Below, one piece after another: positions 8,111-16,688 of a stretch of DNA of 64,000 bases. Both the position numbers and the translations under genes were made by a program. The stretch is taken from positions 2,976,001 through 3,040,000 of the forward strand of contig OY764869.1 of the NCBI GenBank assembly GCA_963668585.1. Reading direction: 5' to 3'. Within the stretch, counting starts at the first letter, position 1; the number at the start of each line of letters is the position of its first letter. The notes beneath the pieces were generated by a model, which saw only the letters and a program-made list of their open reading frames with translations, did not search any database and had not been told where the DNA came from. The DNA comes from Bin87 sp963668585 (GTDB taxonomy: Bacteria; Chloroflexota; Dehalococcoidia; Lucifugimonadales; UBA3495).

Positions 8111-9463
8111 ATGACGGCGCTACCATTGAACGGCATTCGCGTCCTCGACTCGACGTACGTGTTCGCTCTACCCTATACCGGCGGTCAACTGGCTGATCTG
8201 GGCGCTGAGGTGATCAAGATCGAAGGACCGGGCAGGCCGGATATCACGCGCGGCGGTGGCCTGTACGGAACCTTTCCGGACAACGAACCGGGCGAGGATT
8301 GGTGGAACCGGCCGTCAACCTACCAGTTGCTCAACCGCGGCAAGCGCTCCCTGGTATTGGATATGTCCCGCGAAGAAGGACGGGAAATTTTCCGGGAGTT
8401 GGTGATGGTGAGCGACGTGGTGATGGAGAATTTCACGCCCAGGGTGATGCGGCGGTGGGGTCTCGACTATCCCAACCTCAGGAAACTGCGCCCCGACATC
8501 ATCATGGTGTCCAACACGGGTTATGGCCACGGAGGCGGCCCTTATTCTTCGTACCCGGCGCAGGCAACCACGCAGGAAGGGACTCACGGCCACTGTTGGG
8601 TAACCGGCTACCCGGGCGACGAACCATCCAAAGCGGGGCGTTCCTTCGTCGATTTTCTTTCGACCTGGAGCGCTATGTTCGCCATTGGCTCCGCCCTGCG
8701 TTATCGCAACCGCACCGGCAAAGGTCAATGGGTCGATATCGGGATGTACCAGGCCGGAGTGATGTTCCTGTCGGAATACCTGATGGACGCCATCACCAAC
8801 GGGCGGCAGGGCGAGCGCATCGGCAACAGACACCCGTACCGGGCGCCCCAGGGAGCATACCCGGCCGCCGGCGATGATCAGTGGATCGCGCTGTCGGTCG
8901 CCGACGACGACCAATGGCTCGCGTTGTGCCGCCAGATGGACCGCGATGATCTGGCACGGGACCGCCGCTACCAAACTCTCGAAGGCCGGCAGCGCTTCCA
9001 TGATGAAATCGACGCGGAGATCGGCGAGTGGACGCGGCACCACGACAAGTACGAGTTGATGCACCTGCTGCAATCGCATGGGATCGCCTCGGGTCCCGTG
9101 TTGAGCGGAAAGGACGTGCATTTCGATGCTCAATACCGCAGCCGCAATTTCCTTGAGCGTGTGGAATACCCCGAGGAAAGCGGAATGGGCACCAGGATCC
9201 TGATGGGTCGGCCCTACAAAATGTCCAAAACGGACCTTGCAATCCGCGGCGCCGCGCCAACCTTCGGCGGGGACAACGTCCCTCTGTTGGAAGGGTTGCT
9301 GGGCAAGCCGTCGGATCAGGTCGCCGGTTGGGCGGATGACACGATAATCACCGATTTCCCCACCACGGGTGAACCTTCGCCAACATTGGACCCGCAGGAG
9401 TTGGTCGAACGCGGGCAACTGGCCGAATGGGATCCCGAATACAGGCAACGACTGGGCATCTGA
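8111..9463 (+). CDS. Class III CoA-transferase (CaiB/BaiF family), second copy
   Basis: 450 residues, longer than its neighbour. LNGIRVLDSTYVFALPYTGG then LADLGAEVIKIEGPGRPD is the N-terminal family signature; LNRGKRSLVLDMSREEGRE and SDVVMENFTPRVMRRWG follow, the latter holding the probable catalytic Asp. There is an additional C-terminal segment of roughly 50 residues after the last conserved block (PLLEGLLGKP), of unknown role. The two tandem genes are clearly diverged from each other. They could act as a heteromeric transferase or on successive substrates. Confidence 0.92.
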   Translation: MTALPLNGIRVLDSTYVFALPYTGGQLADLGAEVIKIEGPGRPDITRGGGLYGTFPDNEPGEDWWNRPSTYQLLNRGKRSLVLDMSREEGREIFRELVMVSDVVMENFTPRVMRRWGLDYPNLRKLRPDIIMVSNTGYGHGGGPYSSYPAQATTQEGTHGHCWVTGYPGDEPSKAGRSFVDFLSTWSAMFAIGSALRYRNRTGKGQWVDIGMYQAGVMFLSEYLMDAITNGRQGERIGNRHPYRAPQGAYPAAGDDQWIALSVADDDQWLALCRQMDRDDLARDRRYQTLEGRQRFHDEIDAEIGEWTRHHDKYELMHLLQSHGIASGPVLSGKDVHFDAQYRSRNFLERVEYPEESGMGTRILMGRPYKMSKTDLAIRGAAPTFGGDNVPLLEGLLGKPSDQVAGWADDTIITDFPTTGEPSPTLDPQELVERGQLAEWDPEYRQRLGI

Positions 9464-9469
9464 CCGTTA

Positions 9470-9498
9470 TTGACGATTCTGGCGTCCGAGACTAACCT
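9470..9498 (+). promoter_or_regulatory. Promoter for tRNA-Met
   Basis: TTGACG (9470-9475), a 17-base spacer and TAACCT (9493-9498), placed 12 bases before the mature tRNA 5' end. Confidence 0.6.
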
Positions 9499-9510
9499 GA
9501 ATACATTCTC

Positions 9511-9585
9511 GGGCCCGTAGCTCAGTGGTAGAGCGTCCGACTCATAATCGGCAGGTCACAGGTTCGAACCCTGTCGGGCCCACCA
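9511..9585 (+). tRNA. tRNA-Met (anticodon CAT)
   Basis: Acceptor GGGCCCG (9511-9517) pairs fully with CGGGCCC (9575-9581); discriminator A and an encoded CCA end at 9585. D stem GCTC/GAGC, anticodon loop CTCATAA (9541-9547), T stem ACAGG/CCTGT with loop TTCGAAC. The anticodon is CAT. It lacks the run of three GC pairs in the anticodon stem that marks initiators, so it is elongator Met, or a lysidine-modified Ile tRNA. The top of the anticodon stem is a U-C mismatch (9536/9552). Confidence 0.95.
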
Positions 9586-9930
9586 GTTCACAACTGAAAC
9601 TCGGGGTCTGGATTGCCTGCAAGCAGGCGCCTTACAAGGGTCTGGCCTTCGTACCGGGAAGTGGGCATGGTTCGCCGGTCGGGCGCAGCATTGCGGGTAT
9701 GGAATGAACGTTGTGCCCCGGCCACGCCGGCAACCGGGGATGGCAAGTTCCGGAATCTGTGTTGGAATCGCCCAAACCTGGCGGCGCGAATGAGCTTGGC
9801 GGTGGGCACATGGCACCTTGCCGGTGAGGCTTCACACCGGAACGATTGCGATCCGCTCAGCTCCGGCCGGCTATAATGATCTTTTATTCGAAGCTATATT
9901 TGAACGGCGTTTATATCTTGAGGGATTGAA
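9586..9930. promoter_or_regulatory. Intergenic region with a perfect -10 box for the NCS2 permease gene
   Basis: Behind the tRNA a small hairpin (GCCTGC/GCAGGC, near 9614-9627) could end the tRNA transcript. A perfect TATAAT at 9872-9877 lies 53 bases before the permease start; the nearest -35 candidate, TTGCGA at 9846, gives a long 20-base spacer. No gene is seen in this stretch. Confidence 0.5.
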
Positions 9931-11670
9931 TTGGCTGCCTCCCAAATCAACGACAATGTCCGTTATGAACCCGAGGAAAATCCCTCGCTGCCGGTGACGG
10001 CGGCCGCCGGCGCTCAGGCCGCGCTGTCGATTATCGGCGGCGTGGTGTTGGGGGTCCTGATCGTTTTCCGCATCGCGGGGCAGCCCGAGCCCAGCCTGGC
10101 CTGGGCTGTGTTCGCGGCGATGCTGATCAGCGGGATCACCACGATCCTCCAGGCGGTTCGCGTGTGGCGAATTGGAGCCGGGCATCTTTTGATGATGGGC
10201 ACGTCCGGGGCCTTCATCGCCGTGTGCGCGGCCGCATTGATTGAGGGTGGGCCGGCGCTGATGGCGAGCCTCATCGTGGTGTCATCTCTGTTCCAGTTTG
10301 CGCTGGCGGCGCGCCTGTCCTGGCTGCGACGCATCTTCACGCCAGTGGTAACCGGTACGGTCATCATGTTGATCGCCGCGACCGTGATGCCCATCCTGTT
10401 CGACATGCTGACCCAGGTGCCGGAAAACGTGGCGCCGGGAGCCTCGCCCATCGTGACCGCCATCACCGTGATCACCGTGGCCGTGTTGGTGTTGCGTGCC
10501 CCGCCCAAGCTGCGCATCTGGTCGCCCCTGATTGGCATCGTGGTGGGTTGCATCGCGTCCATGCCGTTTGGGATGTACGACTTCGGATACGTGACCGAGG
10601 CCCCCTGGGTCGGCATCGCGTTTGGCGCATGGCCGGGCGTTGATCTGACCCCGGGTTTCGAGTTTTGGGCTCTGCTGCCCGCGTTCATCGTGGTCACACT
10701 GGTGGGAGCGATTGAAACCATCGGCGACGGCGTGGCGATACAACGGGTTTCACGCCGGCAACCGCGGGCCACCGATTTCCGGGTGGTTCAGGGCGCCCTC
10801 AACGCCGATGGCGTGGGCAACCTGCTTTCCGGCATCGCAGGCACTTTGCCCAACACGACCTACTCCAGCAGCATATCGCTGGCAGAAGTGACCGGAATCG
10901 CGGCGCGCCGGGTTGGCGTGGCGGTCGGGGTGATCTTCATAGCACTGGCGTTCTTTCCCAAAGCCGCGGCTCTGCTGATAGCGATACCGGCGCCGGTGGT
11001 GGCGGGTTACGCCGTGCTGCTGATCGCTTTGTTGTTCGTTCAGGGCATGAACATCATCATTCGGGACGGGCTGGATCACCGCAAGGCCGCCATTGTTGGC
11101 CTGGCGTTCTGGATAGGAGTGGGTTTCCAGAATCAGGCGATATTCTCCAATCAAATTGGCGAAGGGTTCCTGGGCGTGCTCCTTGGCAACGGGATGACTT
11201 CCGGCGCGATCGTTGCCGTGGGGTTGATGTTGTTTGTCGAGATGTCGCGCTTCCGCCGTCGCCGGGTGCAGGTGGCCCTGGACGACGACGCACCGGCGCG
11301 AGTGGACGAGTTCCTGCGCCGGTTCGCGTCGGGCGCCCACTGGAACGCCGAGGCCACCGACCGATTGACCGCCGCCGGGGAAGAAACCGTTGCCATCCTG
11401 AGGCAGGAGGAGGACGTACTGACCGCAGGAACCTCCCGCCGTCTGGTGGTGCAGGCACGAAAAGAAGGGAATGCGGCCGAACTGGAATTCGTAACCGCGA
11501 TGGAAGGCGAAAACATGGAGGACTACCTGGCGTGCCTAGGCGAGCACCCGTCCATTCCCGACGAGAATGAAGTTTCTTTCCGATTGCTGAGACACTACGC
11601 CGACAATATCCAACACCAAAAGTATCATGGCGTTGACATCGTGACGGTGACGGTGGACGGTCCCCGCTGA
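9931..11670 (+). CDS. NCS2-family (xanthine/uracil) permease with C-terminal anti-sigma-kinase-like domain
   Basis: 579 residues. Residues 1 to about 440 are a polytopic membrane permease of the nucleobase:cation symporter 2 family: IAGTLPNTTYSSSISLAEVTG matches the conserved NCS2 substrate-loop region, and the GAIETIGDGVAIQR segment carries its Glu. The last ~135 residues are soluble. They look like a HATPase_c_2 (RsbW-type) fold: RLTAAGEETVAIL resembles the helix carrying the N-box Glu, and SFRLLRHYADNIQHQKYHG resembles the terminal G-L-x-L-L-x-x-x-A-D-x-V helix. Clear glycine boxes are missing, so ATP binding is doubtful. Start is TTG 9931 behind GAGGG. It probably imports or exports purines or pyrimidines. 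Confidence 0.85.
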   Translation: MAASQINDNVRYEPEENPSLPVTAAAGAQAALSIIGGVVLGVLIVFRIAGQPEPSLAWAVFAAMLISGITTILQAVRVWRIGAGHLLMMGTSGAFIAVCAAALIEGGPALMASLIVVSSLFQFALAARLSWLRRIFTPVVTGTVIMLIAATVMPILFDMLTQVPENVAPGASPIVTAITVITVAVLVLRAPPKLRIWSPLIGIVVGCIASMPFGMYDFGYVTEAPWVGIAFGAWPGVDLTPGFEFWALLPAFIVVTLVGAIETIGDGVAIQRVSRRQPRATDFRVVQGALNADGVGNLLSGIAGTLPNTTYSSSISLAEVTGIAARRVGVAVGVIFIALAFFPKAAALLIAIPAPVVAGYAVLLIALLFVQGMNIIIRDGLDHRKAAIVGLAFWIGVGFQNQAIFSNQIGEGFLGVLLGNGMTSGAIVAVGLMLFVEMSRFRRRRVQVALDDDAPARVDEFLRRFASGAHWNAEATDRLTAAGEETVAILRQEEDVLTAGTSRRLVVQARKEGNAAELEFVTAMEGENMEDYLACLGEHPSIPDENEVSFRLLRHYADNIQHQKYHGVDIVTVTVDGPR

Positions 11671-11687
11671 TTCCAGGGTACGATTCG

Positions 11688-12248
11688 TTGTGCAGGTTGA
11701 TACTGGTCAGGCATTGCTGCGCGGCCGGTCAAAGTCCTGGCGACACCCTGACCTCAGAAGGGTTCCGACAGGCGGATTCCCTCGCGGATTTTCTGTCCAA
11801 CACACCTATTGACGCGGTATTTAGCAGCGAATATCGCCGGGCGCGCCAGACCGCCGAACCTCTGGCCAGGAGGCTGGGGCTGGTGCCGCAATTCGATGCG
11901 CGGCTCAATGAGCGCCATCTTGCCGACGATCCCATCGCAAACTGGCGGGAAATTGTCCGGGATTCCTTCGATGACCCTGACCTCGCCGGCCCCGGCGGGG
12001 AGTCAGCGCGACAGGTGTTGCATCGGGCCTGGGGCGCACTCCGGCAAATCCTCGACAGCGATCACCGGTTGCCAATGGTGGTTACTCATGGCAACCTGAT
12101 GGCCCTGGTCATGCATTCGTTGGATGCCGGCTTCGGCTTTGAGGGGTGGGAAAATCTGACGAATCCTGATGTTTACGCGCTGGAGGATGCCGGCCAGGGC
12201 CGATTGATCTTCAGGAGATTGTGGCACACGGCAAGTTGGCGGAGGTAG
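11688..12248 (+). CDS. Histidine phosphatase family protein
   Basis: 186 residues of the phosphoglycerate mutase-like histidine phosphatase family. The catalytic His is in LILVRHCCAAG; the usual RHG is RHC here. SSEYRRARQTAEPLARRLGL, the Glu in DARLNERHLAD, and VVTHGNLMALVM supply the remaining active-site Arg, Glu and second His. The start is TTG 11688, 17 bases after the permease stop, so co-transcription is likely. Substrate not predictable; a small phosphomonoester is usual. The downstream SDR follows within five bases. Confidence 0.9.
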   Translation: MCRLILVRHCCAAGQSPGDTLTSEGFRQADSLADFLSNTPIDAVFSSEYRRARQTAEPLARRLGLVPQFDARLNERHLADDPIANWREIVRDSFDDPDLAGPGGESARQVLHRAWGALRQILDSDHRLPMVVTHGNLMALVMHSLDAGFGFEGWENLTNPDVYALEDAGQGRLIFRRLWHTASWRR

Positions 12249-12252
12249 CGAT

Positions 12253-13011
12253 ATGGGTCGAATGGATGGCAAGGTTGCGTTGATCAGTGGGGGCGCCCGC
12301 GGGATGGGTGAATGCGAGGCCCGGCTGTTTTCCGAAGAGGGCGCAGCCGTGGTGATTGGTGACGTTCTGGATGAAGAAGGGGAAGGCGCTGCGGCAAGAA
12401 TCAGGGAACACGGCGGCCGCTGCGCCTTCGTTCACCTGGACGTCACGTCCGAAAACGATTGGCAGCAAGCGGTGGCGGCGGCGATTTCCCGATTTGGAAA
12501 ACTGGACACCCTCGTGAACAACGCTGGCATCGGCAGCAGCCCGTTCCGCATCCATGAGGAACCGGTTGATCTATGGGACCGCACCATCGATGTCAACCTG
12601 AAAGGGGTGTTCCTGGGAACGCGGGCGGCGATACCGGCGATGCTGGACGGCGGCGGCGGTTCCATCATCAACATTTCGTCCCAGTTGGGGATTGTCGGCG
12701 TGCCGTACAACGGCGCTGCGTACCAAACTTCCAAGGGCGGCGTCCGCATCCTGACCAAAGCGGCGGCGTTGCAGTACGCACCGGACGGGATTCGGGTCAA
12801 CTCGGTGCATCCCGGGCCGATCGTCACGGATATGACGCGTGCCGGCAGAAACGATCCCGAACGGTTGGCCACGATGATGGCGCGCATTCCCATGGGACGA
12901 TACGGAGAACCTGAGGAAGTCGCCAGCGCGGTCCTGTACCTGGCATCCGACGAATCGTCGTTTGTTACTGGGAGCGAAGTCGTGGTGGACGGGGGTTGGA
13001 CCGCGCAATAG
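12253..13011 (+). CDS. Short-chain dehydrogenase/reductase (SDR)
   Basis: 252 residues, classical SDR. The Rossmann motif is GGARGMG; HLDVTSENDW, LVNNAGIG, the Ser of INISSQLG, and YQTSK (catalytic YxxxK) all sit in order, followed by RVNSVHPGPIVTDM and the C-terminal ASDESSFVTGSEVVVDGGW. It would oxidise or reduce an alcohol/ketone with NAD(P). It starts five bases after the phosphatase stop and likely closes that operon. It converges with the LLM oxidoreductase gene, with no spacer between the stops. Confidence 0.94.
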   Translation: MGRMDGKVALISGGARGMGECEARLFSEEGAAVVIGDVLDEEGEGAAARIREHGGRCAFVHLDVTSENDWQQAVAAAISRFGKLDTLVNNAGIGSSPFRIHEEPVDLWDRTIDVNLKGVFLGTRAAIPAMLDGGGGSIINISSQLGIVGVPYNGAAYQTSKGGVRILTKAAALQYAPDGIRVNSVHPGPIVTDMTRAGRNDPERLATMMARIPMGRYGEPEEVASAVLYLASDESSFVTGSEVVVDGGWTAQ

Positions 13012-13929
13012 TCACGGTCTGGCCAGTTCGGCGAACCGTTCCAGTTGGGCCATGAACTGTTCGGGGGCGCTGGCGCGAGGCTCGGCCACCAGGTAGGTCA
13101 GGCCGGCGGCGGCATAATCGGCCAGATCGTTTCGAATTTGGTCTGCGGATCCTCGCAGCGGAGTTCTGCCAGCGCCGTCGAAGGGTGTTTCAGTGATGTC
13201 CATTCCGGCTCTCAGGGATATTTCGTAACCATCCATCACTAGACCTGACCGTGAACGAAGTTCAGCGATGCGGTTGACGACGCCGACCACGTCGGCGGGA
13301 GACTGGCGTACGCCGTGCCAACCGTCCCCCAGGTGTGCGGCGCGCCTCAACGCCGGCGGACTGATGCCGCCCGTCCAGATCGGCGGATTGGGGCGCTGGG
13401 CCGGCGTGGGTGAAATGTTGACGCCCGATATGGCGTAGTGCGAACCGGAAAACCCCTGGCTGGGATGATTCCACAGGGCTCGCAGCGTTGATATGTGCTC
13501 GTCGGTTACGGAGCCACGGGCATCGAACTCGGCGTCCAGGGCCGCAAATTCTTCGGCCATCCAACCCACGCCGGCGCCCACGATCAACCTGCCACCGGAT
13601 ATGACATCCAGCGTGGCCAGCATTTTTGCGTTGAGCACCGGATGGCGATAGGGAAGCACCAGCACGCTGAAACCCAGATGCACACGGTCGGTGACTGCCG
13701 CGAGATACGAAAGCGTGGTGATCGGTTCCAGAATAAGATCTTCGGCGGCGAGCGGGAACCGTCCATCAGTGCGGTACGGATAGGCGGAGCGCAACGCCGT
13801 GGGCATGGCGATGTGATCGCTGAGGAATATCCCGTGAAAGTCCAGCGCCTCAACCTGACGGGAGATACTCGCCAGGTTTTCGATAGTCGCCAGTGGCCCG
13901 ACGTTGGGCAGTATGACTCCGTACTTCAT
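13012..13929 (-). CDS. LLM-class F420-dependent oxidoreductase (TIGR03619-like)
   Basis: About 305 residues from ATG at 13929 (MKYGVILPNVGP), chosen over an upstream in-frame start because it begins right at the conserved first strand and has AAAGGA before it. Luciferase-like TIM barrel: GIFLSDHIAMP, RVHLGFSVLVLPYRHP, DVISGGRLIVGAGVGWM, then PPIWTGGISPPALRRAA, typical of F420-dependent members. It catalyses a hydride transfer with F420 or FMN; substrate unknown. Its stop codon abuts the SDR stop on the other strand. Confidence 0.9.
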   Translation of the reverse strand: MKYGVILPNVGPLATIENLASISRQVEALDFHGIFLSDHIAMPTALRSAYPYRTDGRFPLAAEDLILEPITTLSYLAAVTDRVHLGFSVLVLPYRHPVLNAKMLATLDVISGGRLIVGAGVGWMAEEFAALDAEFDARGSVTDEHISTLRALWNHPSQGFSGSHYAISGVNISPTPAQRPNPPIWTGGISPPALRRAAHLGDGWHGVRQSPADVVGVVNRIAELRSRSGLVMDGYEISLRAGMDITETPFDGAGRTPLRGSADQIRNDLADYAAAGLTYLVAEPRASAPEQFMAQLERFAELARP

Positions 13930-13983
13930 TGATATGTCCTTTGGGTTGCAGGATTTGAGTGCATGATCGTGAGCATTGGAACC

Positions 13984-14135
13984 CACGGCCTTTCGATTAC
14001 CCTGGCGGCATGATCTTGCTGTTGCCAGAACGATTCTCTGGGTACCTTCCGCTCGTCCTTCGACAGGCTCAGTATGAGCGGTCTACCGCGTCTATCGTCA
14101 ATAAAGGAAACTTCGTTCTCGATCGAATGGCCCTG
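13984..14135 (+). repeat. TIR-bounded MITE-like dispersed repeat, long copy
   Basis: The left end CACGGCCTTTCGATTAC (13984-14000) is an imperfect inverted repeat of the right end ATCGAATGGCCCTG (14122-14135). Inside are the shared blocks TTGCTGTTGCCAGAACG and CTTCGACAGGCTCAGTATGA, then GCGGTCTACCGCG and TCAATA. A roughly 17-base insertion after TCAATA distinguishes it from the copy at 32031-32164. It is non-coding and lies directly upstream of the ferritin-like gene promoter. Confidence 0.7.
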
Positions 14136-14154
14136 CTTTGGAACCATGTTGCGG

Positions 14155-14184
14155 TTGACTGAGTACGAGGTAATCAGGTAAATT
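14155..14184 (+). promoter_or_regulatory. Probable promoter for the ferritin-like gene pair
   Basis: TTGACT (14155-14160), an 18-base spacer and TAAATT (14179-14184), 43 bases before the ATG at 14227. It starts 20 bases beyond the end of the dispersed repeat. Confidence 0.45.
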
Positions 14185-14226
14185 GCAGGTTGTATTGTAC
14201 CGATTCGGGCGAGGGAGGAACGACCA

Positions 14227-15324
14227 ATGACGATATTGCAGGACCGCGCCACCGCCGAAATGGAAGAGGCGGTCCAGAACGGGTTCGATCTGTCGTGGCT
14301 TCAGCAGTTGAAGCAGCAGATCCCGGGAGCCGCTGACGAGTTGTCCAACGACCCGACCCTGGCGGAAAACACCCCTGATTTGCTGGACGAATCTCCCAAC
14401 CAGACGCAGCGCACGCGCGGCGCACTGCCGCGTCATGGGATCCCACAGTACTCCGCCTACACCTTCCGCGACCAGAAGGAAGTTTGGGGATACAACCTCA
14501 CCAAGCTTTACCAGGAAGCCGTTTCCCGACAGTGGTCTTCGGCCACCGATATTCCGTGGGAAACCATGCGTCCCCTGCCTGACGATATTGAGGCCGCGCA
14601 ATGCCAGTTGGCGACCTTCTTTGCACAGGTGGAGTTCGTGGCTGCGGACGTGCCCGGACGGTTCATTTCGCAGATGTCGCCCGACTATCACGAAGTTCGG
14701 ATGTTCCTCCTCACCCAGGTGATGGACGAGTCGCGGCACATGGAAGTGTTCCGCAAGCGCGCGCTCTCCAACGGCGGCGGTCTGATGCGGATGATTGATT
14801 CGGTCAGCGACGTCACCGGCGGCAGCACGGACAACGCCCGCGAGTTCACCGAAATGTCCAGCCGCCTGCACATCGTGGGCGAGGGCAACGTGCTGACGTT
14901 GTTCCGCCTGGGCGAGTTGATGGCGTACAACGAAGCGGAAAAGGCAATCTATCGCCGCGCCGCCCAGGACGAAGCCAGGCACGTCGCGTTCGGCGTACTG
15001 CACGCCCGCTACATGAACGAATGCACGCCGGAACGGCGCGAAGAAATTCATGCTTACCTGGACGAAGCCGAAGACCGGCAGGCAACGGGCAACGGCGGGG
15101 AGAACCCGGCGGCCCGCAGCGCCAATCTGACTGCGGATTCACTGGCGATTCTGCTCGGCGGCGGCGCTGACAAAGCGGACGAAGGCAAGAAGATCCTGGC
15201 TGCCATCCGCCAGCGGCAGGTGAAGGAATACTTCCAGCGGCTGAAGTCCTGCGGTTTCGACGACCGGATCGAAAACGGCCGTGTGAACCCGGCGCTCCTG
15301 GAGGCCTACAAGGCTGCGGCTTAA
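14227..15324 (+). CDS. Ferritin-like/R2-like diiron protein with a complete ligand set
   Basis: 365 residues. A central helical bundle (about 85-260) shows a full carboxylate-bridged diiron set: Glu136 (QVEFVAAD), Glu168 and His171 (DESRH), Glu219 (IVGEGNVL) and Glu249 with His252 (DEARH). The two ExxH motifs in this spacing are typical of the ferritin-like/RNR-R2-like superfamily, which includes AurF-type N-oxygenases, hydroxylases and desaturases. No signal peptide or membrane span is seen. ATG 14227 follows GGGAGG. The paralogue at 15405 lacks all four carboxylates and is probably the partner. Reaction unknown; an O2-dependent oxidation is likely. Confidence 0.85.
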   Translation: MTILQDRATAEMEEAVQNGFDLSWLQQLKQQIPGAADELSNDPTLAENTPDLLDESPNQTQRTRGALPRHGIPQYSAYTFRDQKEVWGYNLTKLYQEAVSRQWSSATDIPWETMRPLPDDIEAAQCQLATFFAQVEFVAADVPGRFISQMSPDYHEVRMFLLTQVMDESRHMEVFRKRALSNGGGLMRMIDSVSDVTGGSTDNAREFTEMSSRLHIVGEGNVLTLFRLGELMAYNEAEKAIYRRAAQDEARHVAFGVLHARYMNECTPERREEIHAYLDEAEDRQATGNGGENPAARSANLTADSLAILLGGGADKADEGKKILAAIRQRQVKEYFQRLKSCGFDDRIENGRVNPALLEAYKAAA

Positions 15325-15404
15325 CGGGGCATACTTTCCGAATCGGCACTACCGTTGGCCCGTCCTCGTTTGGTGGCGGGCCTTCGTACATTGGGTGACG
15401 CGCT

Positions 15405-16598
15405 ATGACGACGCAAAACGACGGTCAAGATCCCACCGACGCCGGCCCGTTGGACGAAAGCGATCCCACGGGGCGCTACCGTTCCTCGGCGGCTGAGACG
15501 GTGCAGCAGAACGTGGCCGAAAACGATACCGCTCCGGATGAACCTGATCCGGTGGGGGAACCGACCCCGGAACCTCCCCAGTCGCCCACCGAACAGTTCC
15601 CCTGGATGAAGGACACCCGCGAGTGGGGCGTGCGCGCTCCCCTGACTCCCCACGGGTTGACCATTGAGTCAATTGCAGTCGGAGTTTACGGCGAAATCCC
15701 GGATGAGAGCCGGGAAATGACGCGGATGCCGCGGGGCTCTTTCGCCACCCCAGGTATCCCGAGGCTGGACAACTATTCAGTGAACCGCAAGGACGAACTC
15801 TGGTCCGACAACGCGGCCACGCTGTACGAGGAAGCCATCCAACGACGATGGAATGCGATGCAGGACATCGACTGGGATGCGCTGCCCGATGCGCCCGAGG
15901 GGTTTGAACTCGCGTGGTGTCAACTCTGCACCGAGCTGGGACAGCACGCCACTGCGGAGATCGACACCATCGGACTGTGGCTGCACCGGATGAACTACGC
16001 CTACATCGAACCCAAGATGTTCCTGGCGACCCAGGAGTTCGATTCGGCGCGCCATTTCGAGGTTATGCGACACCGCGCGCTGTGCAACGGCGGCGGGTTG
16101 GGTCTGGAATCGCCCGGCATGATGAATCGCCGGATGGTGGAAACGCGGGCCGGCTGGCCGGAGGTGGCGGTGTCGCTGTACATCGCGCGCGCCACCCTGA
16201 CGATGCTGCTGTACCGGTTCGGAGCACATTTCGCCTCCAACGCGGTGGACCGGAGAATATTCGGGCTGTGCCTGCAGGACAAGGCTCGACACATGGCCTA
16301 TGGAATGGGGATGTTGAAGCTCACAATCGCAGTCAAGGGAGCGGACTTTGGAACCTCGCTGCGGCGGATACTGGGATCCATTGAAAAGGACATGGCGGGT
16401 GAGTTGAAAGACCGGGTGCTGTGGGAAGCCATGGCCATCATCGCCGGCGGGTCCATCCGCGGGATGCAGGAAGGGATGGTGGCGGTGGACCGGTTGCGCG
16501 CGGAATACGTGCGTCAGTACGTGCGCCGTTTGCAGTATGTGGGCATCGACAAGCAGGAAACCGCGTTGCACCCAGACCTGGCGGTTGTCGTCCAATAG
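15405..16598 (+). CDS. Ferritin-like protein lacking diiron carboxylate ligands (paralogue of the gene before it)
   Basis: 397 residues. Residues ~120-340 align with the 14227 protein without gaps over both metal helices. Every aligned carboxylate is replaced: Ala182 for Glu136, Ser214 for Glu168, Ala263 for Glu219, Lys293 for Glu249. Both His (217 and 296) remain, as do the flanking QEFDSARH and LQDKARH frames and the CNGGG stretch. The N-terminal ~65 residues are an extra Pro/Asp/Glu-rich, probably disordered segment. It cannot build a standard diiron centre and is better seen as a non-catalytic partner of the first protein. The two genes are 80 bases apart and likely one transcript. Confidence 0.85.
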   Translation: MTTQNDGQDPTDAGPLDESDPTGRYRSSAAETVQQNVAENDTAPDEPDPVGEPTPEPPQSPTEQFPWMKDTREWGVRAPLTPHGLTIESIAVGVYGEIPDESREMTRMPRGSFATPGIPRLDNYSVNRKDELWSDNAATLYEEAIQRRWNAMQDIDWDALPDAPEGFELAWCQLCTELGQHATAEIDTIGLWLHRMNYAYIEPKMFLATQEFDSARHFEVMRHRALCNGGGLGLESPGMMNRRMVETRAGWPEVAVSLYIARATLTMLLYRFGAHFASNAVDRRIFGLCLQDKARHMAYGMGMLKLTIAVKGADFGTSLRRILGSIEKDMAGELKDRVLWEAMAIIAGGSIRGMQEGMVAVDRLRAEYVRQYVRRLQYVGIDKQETALHPDLAVVVQ

Positions 16599-16629
16599 TC
16601 CGCCAACCAACGGGGGCGAAATTGATCGA

Positions 16630-16656
16630 GGGCGGGTTTCATTCCCGCCCTTGTTT
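16630..16656 (+). terminator. Intrinsic terminator after the ferritin-like pair
   Basis: GGGCGGG (16630-16636) and CCCGCCC (16644-16650) form a 7-bp stem with a TTTCATT loop, followed by TTGTTT; 31 bases after the stop codon. Confidence 0.7.
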
Positions 16657-16688
16657 CCGGTCGCGATGGCGTAGAATAGACCGCCGCC

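Noticed and set aside
9525..9707. A small open frame overlapping the tRNA
   Set aside because: It reads through the tRNA-Met gene itself.
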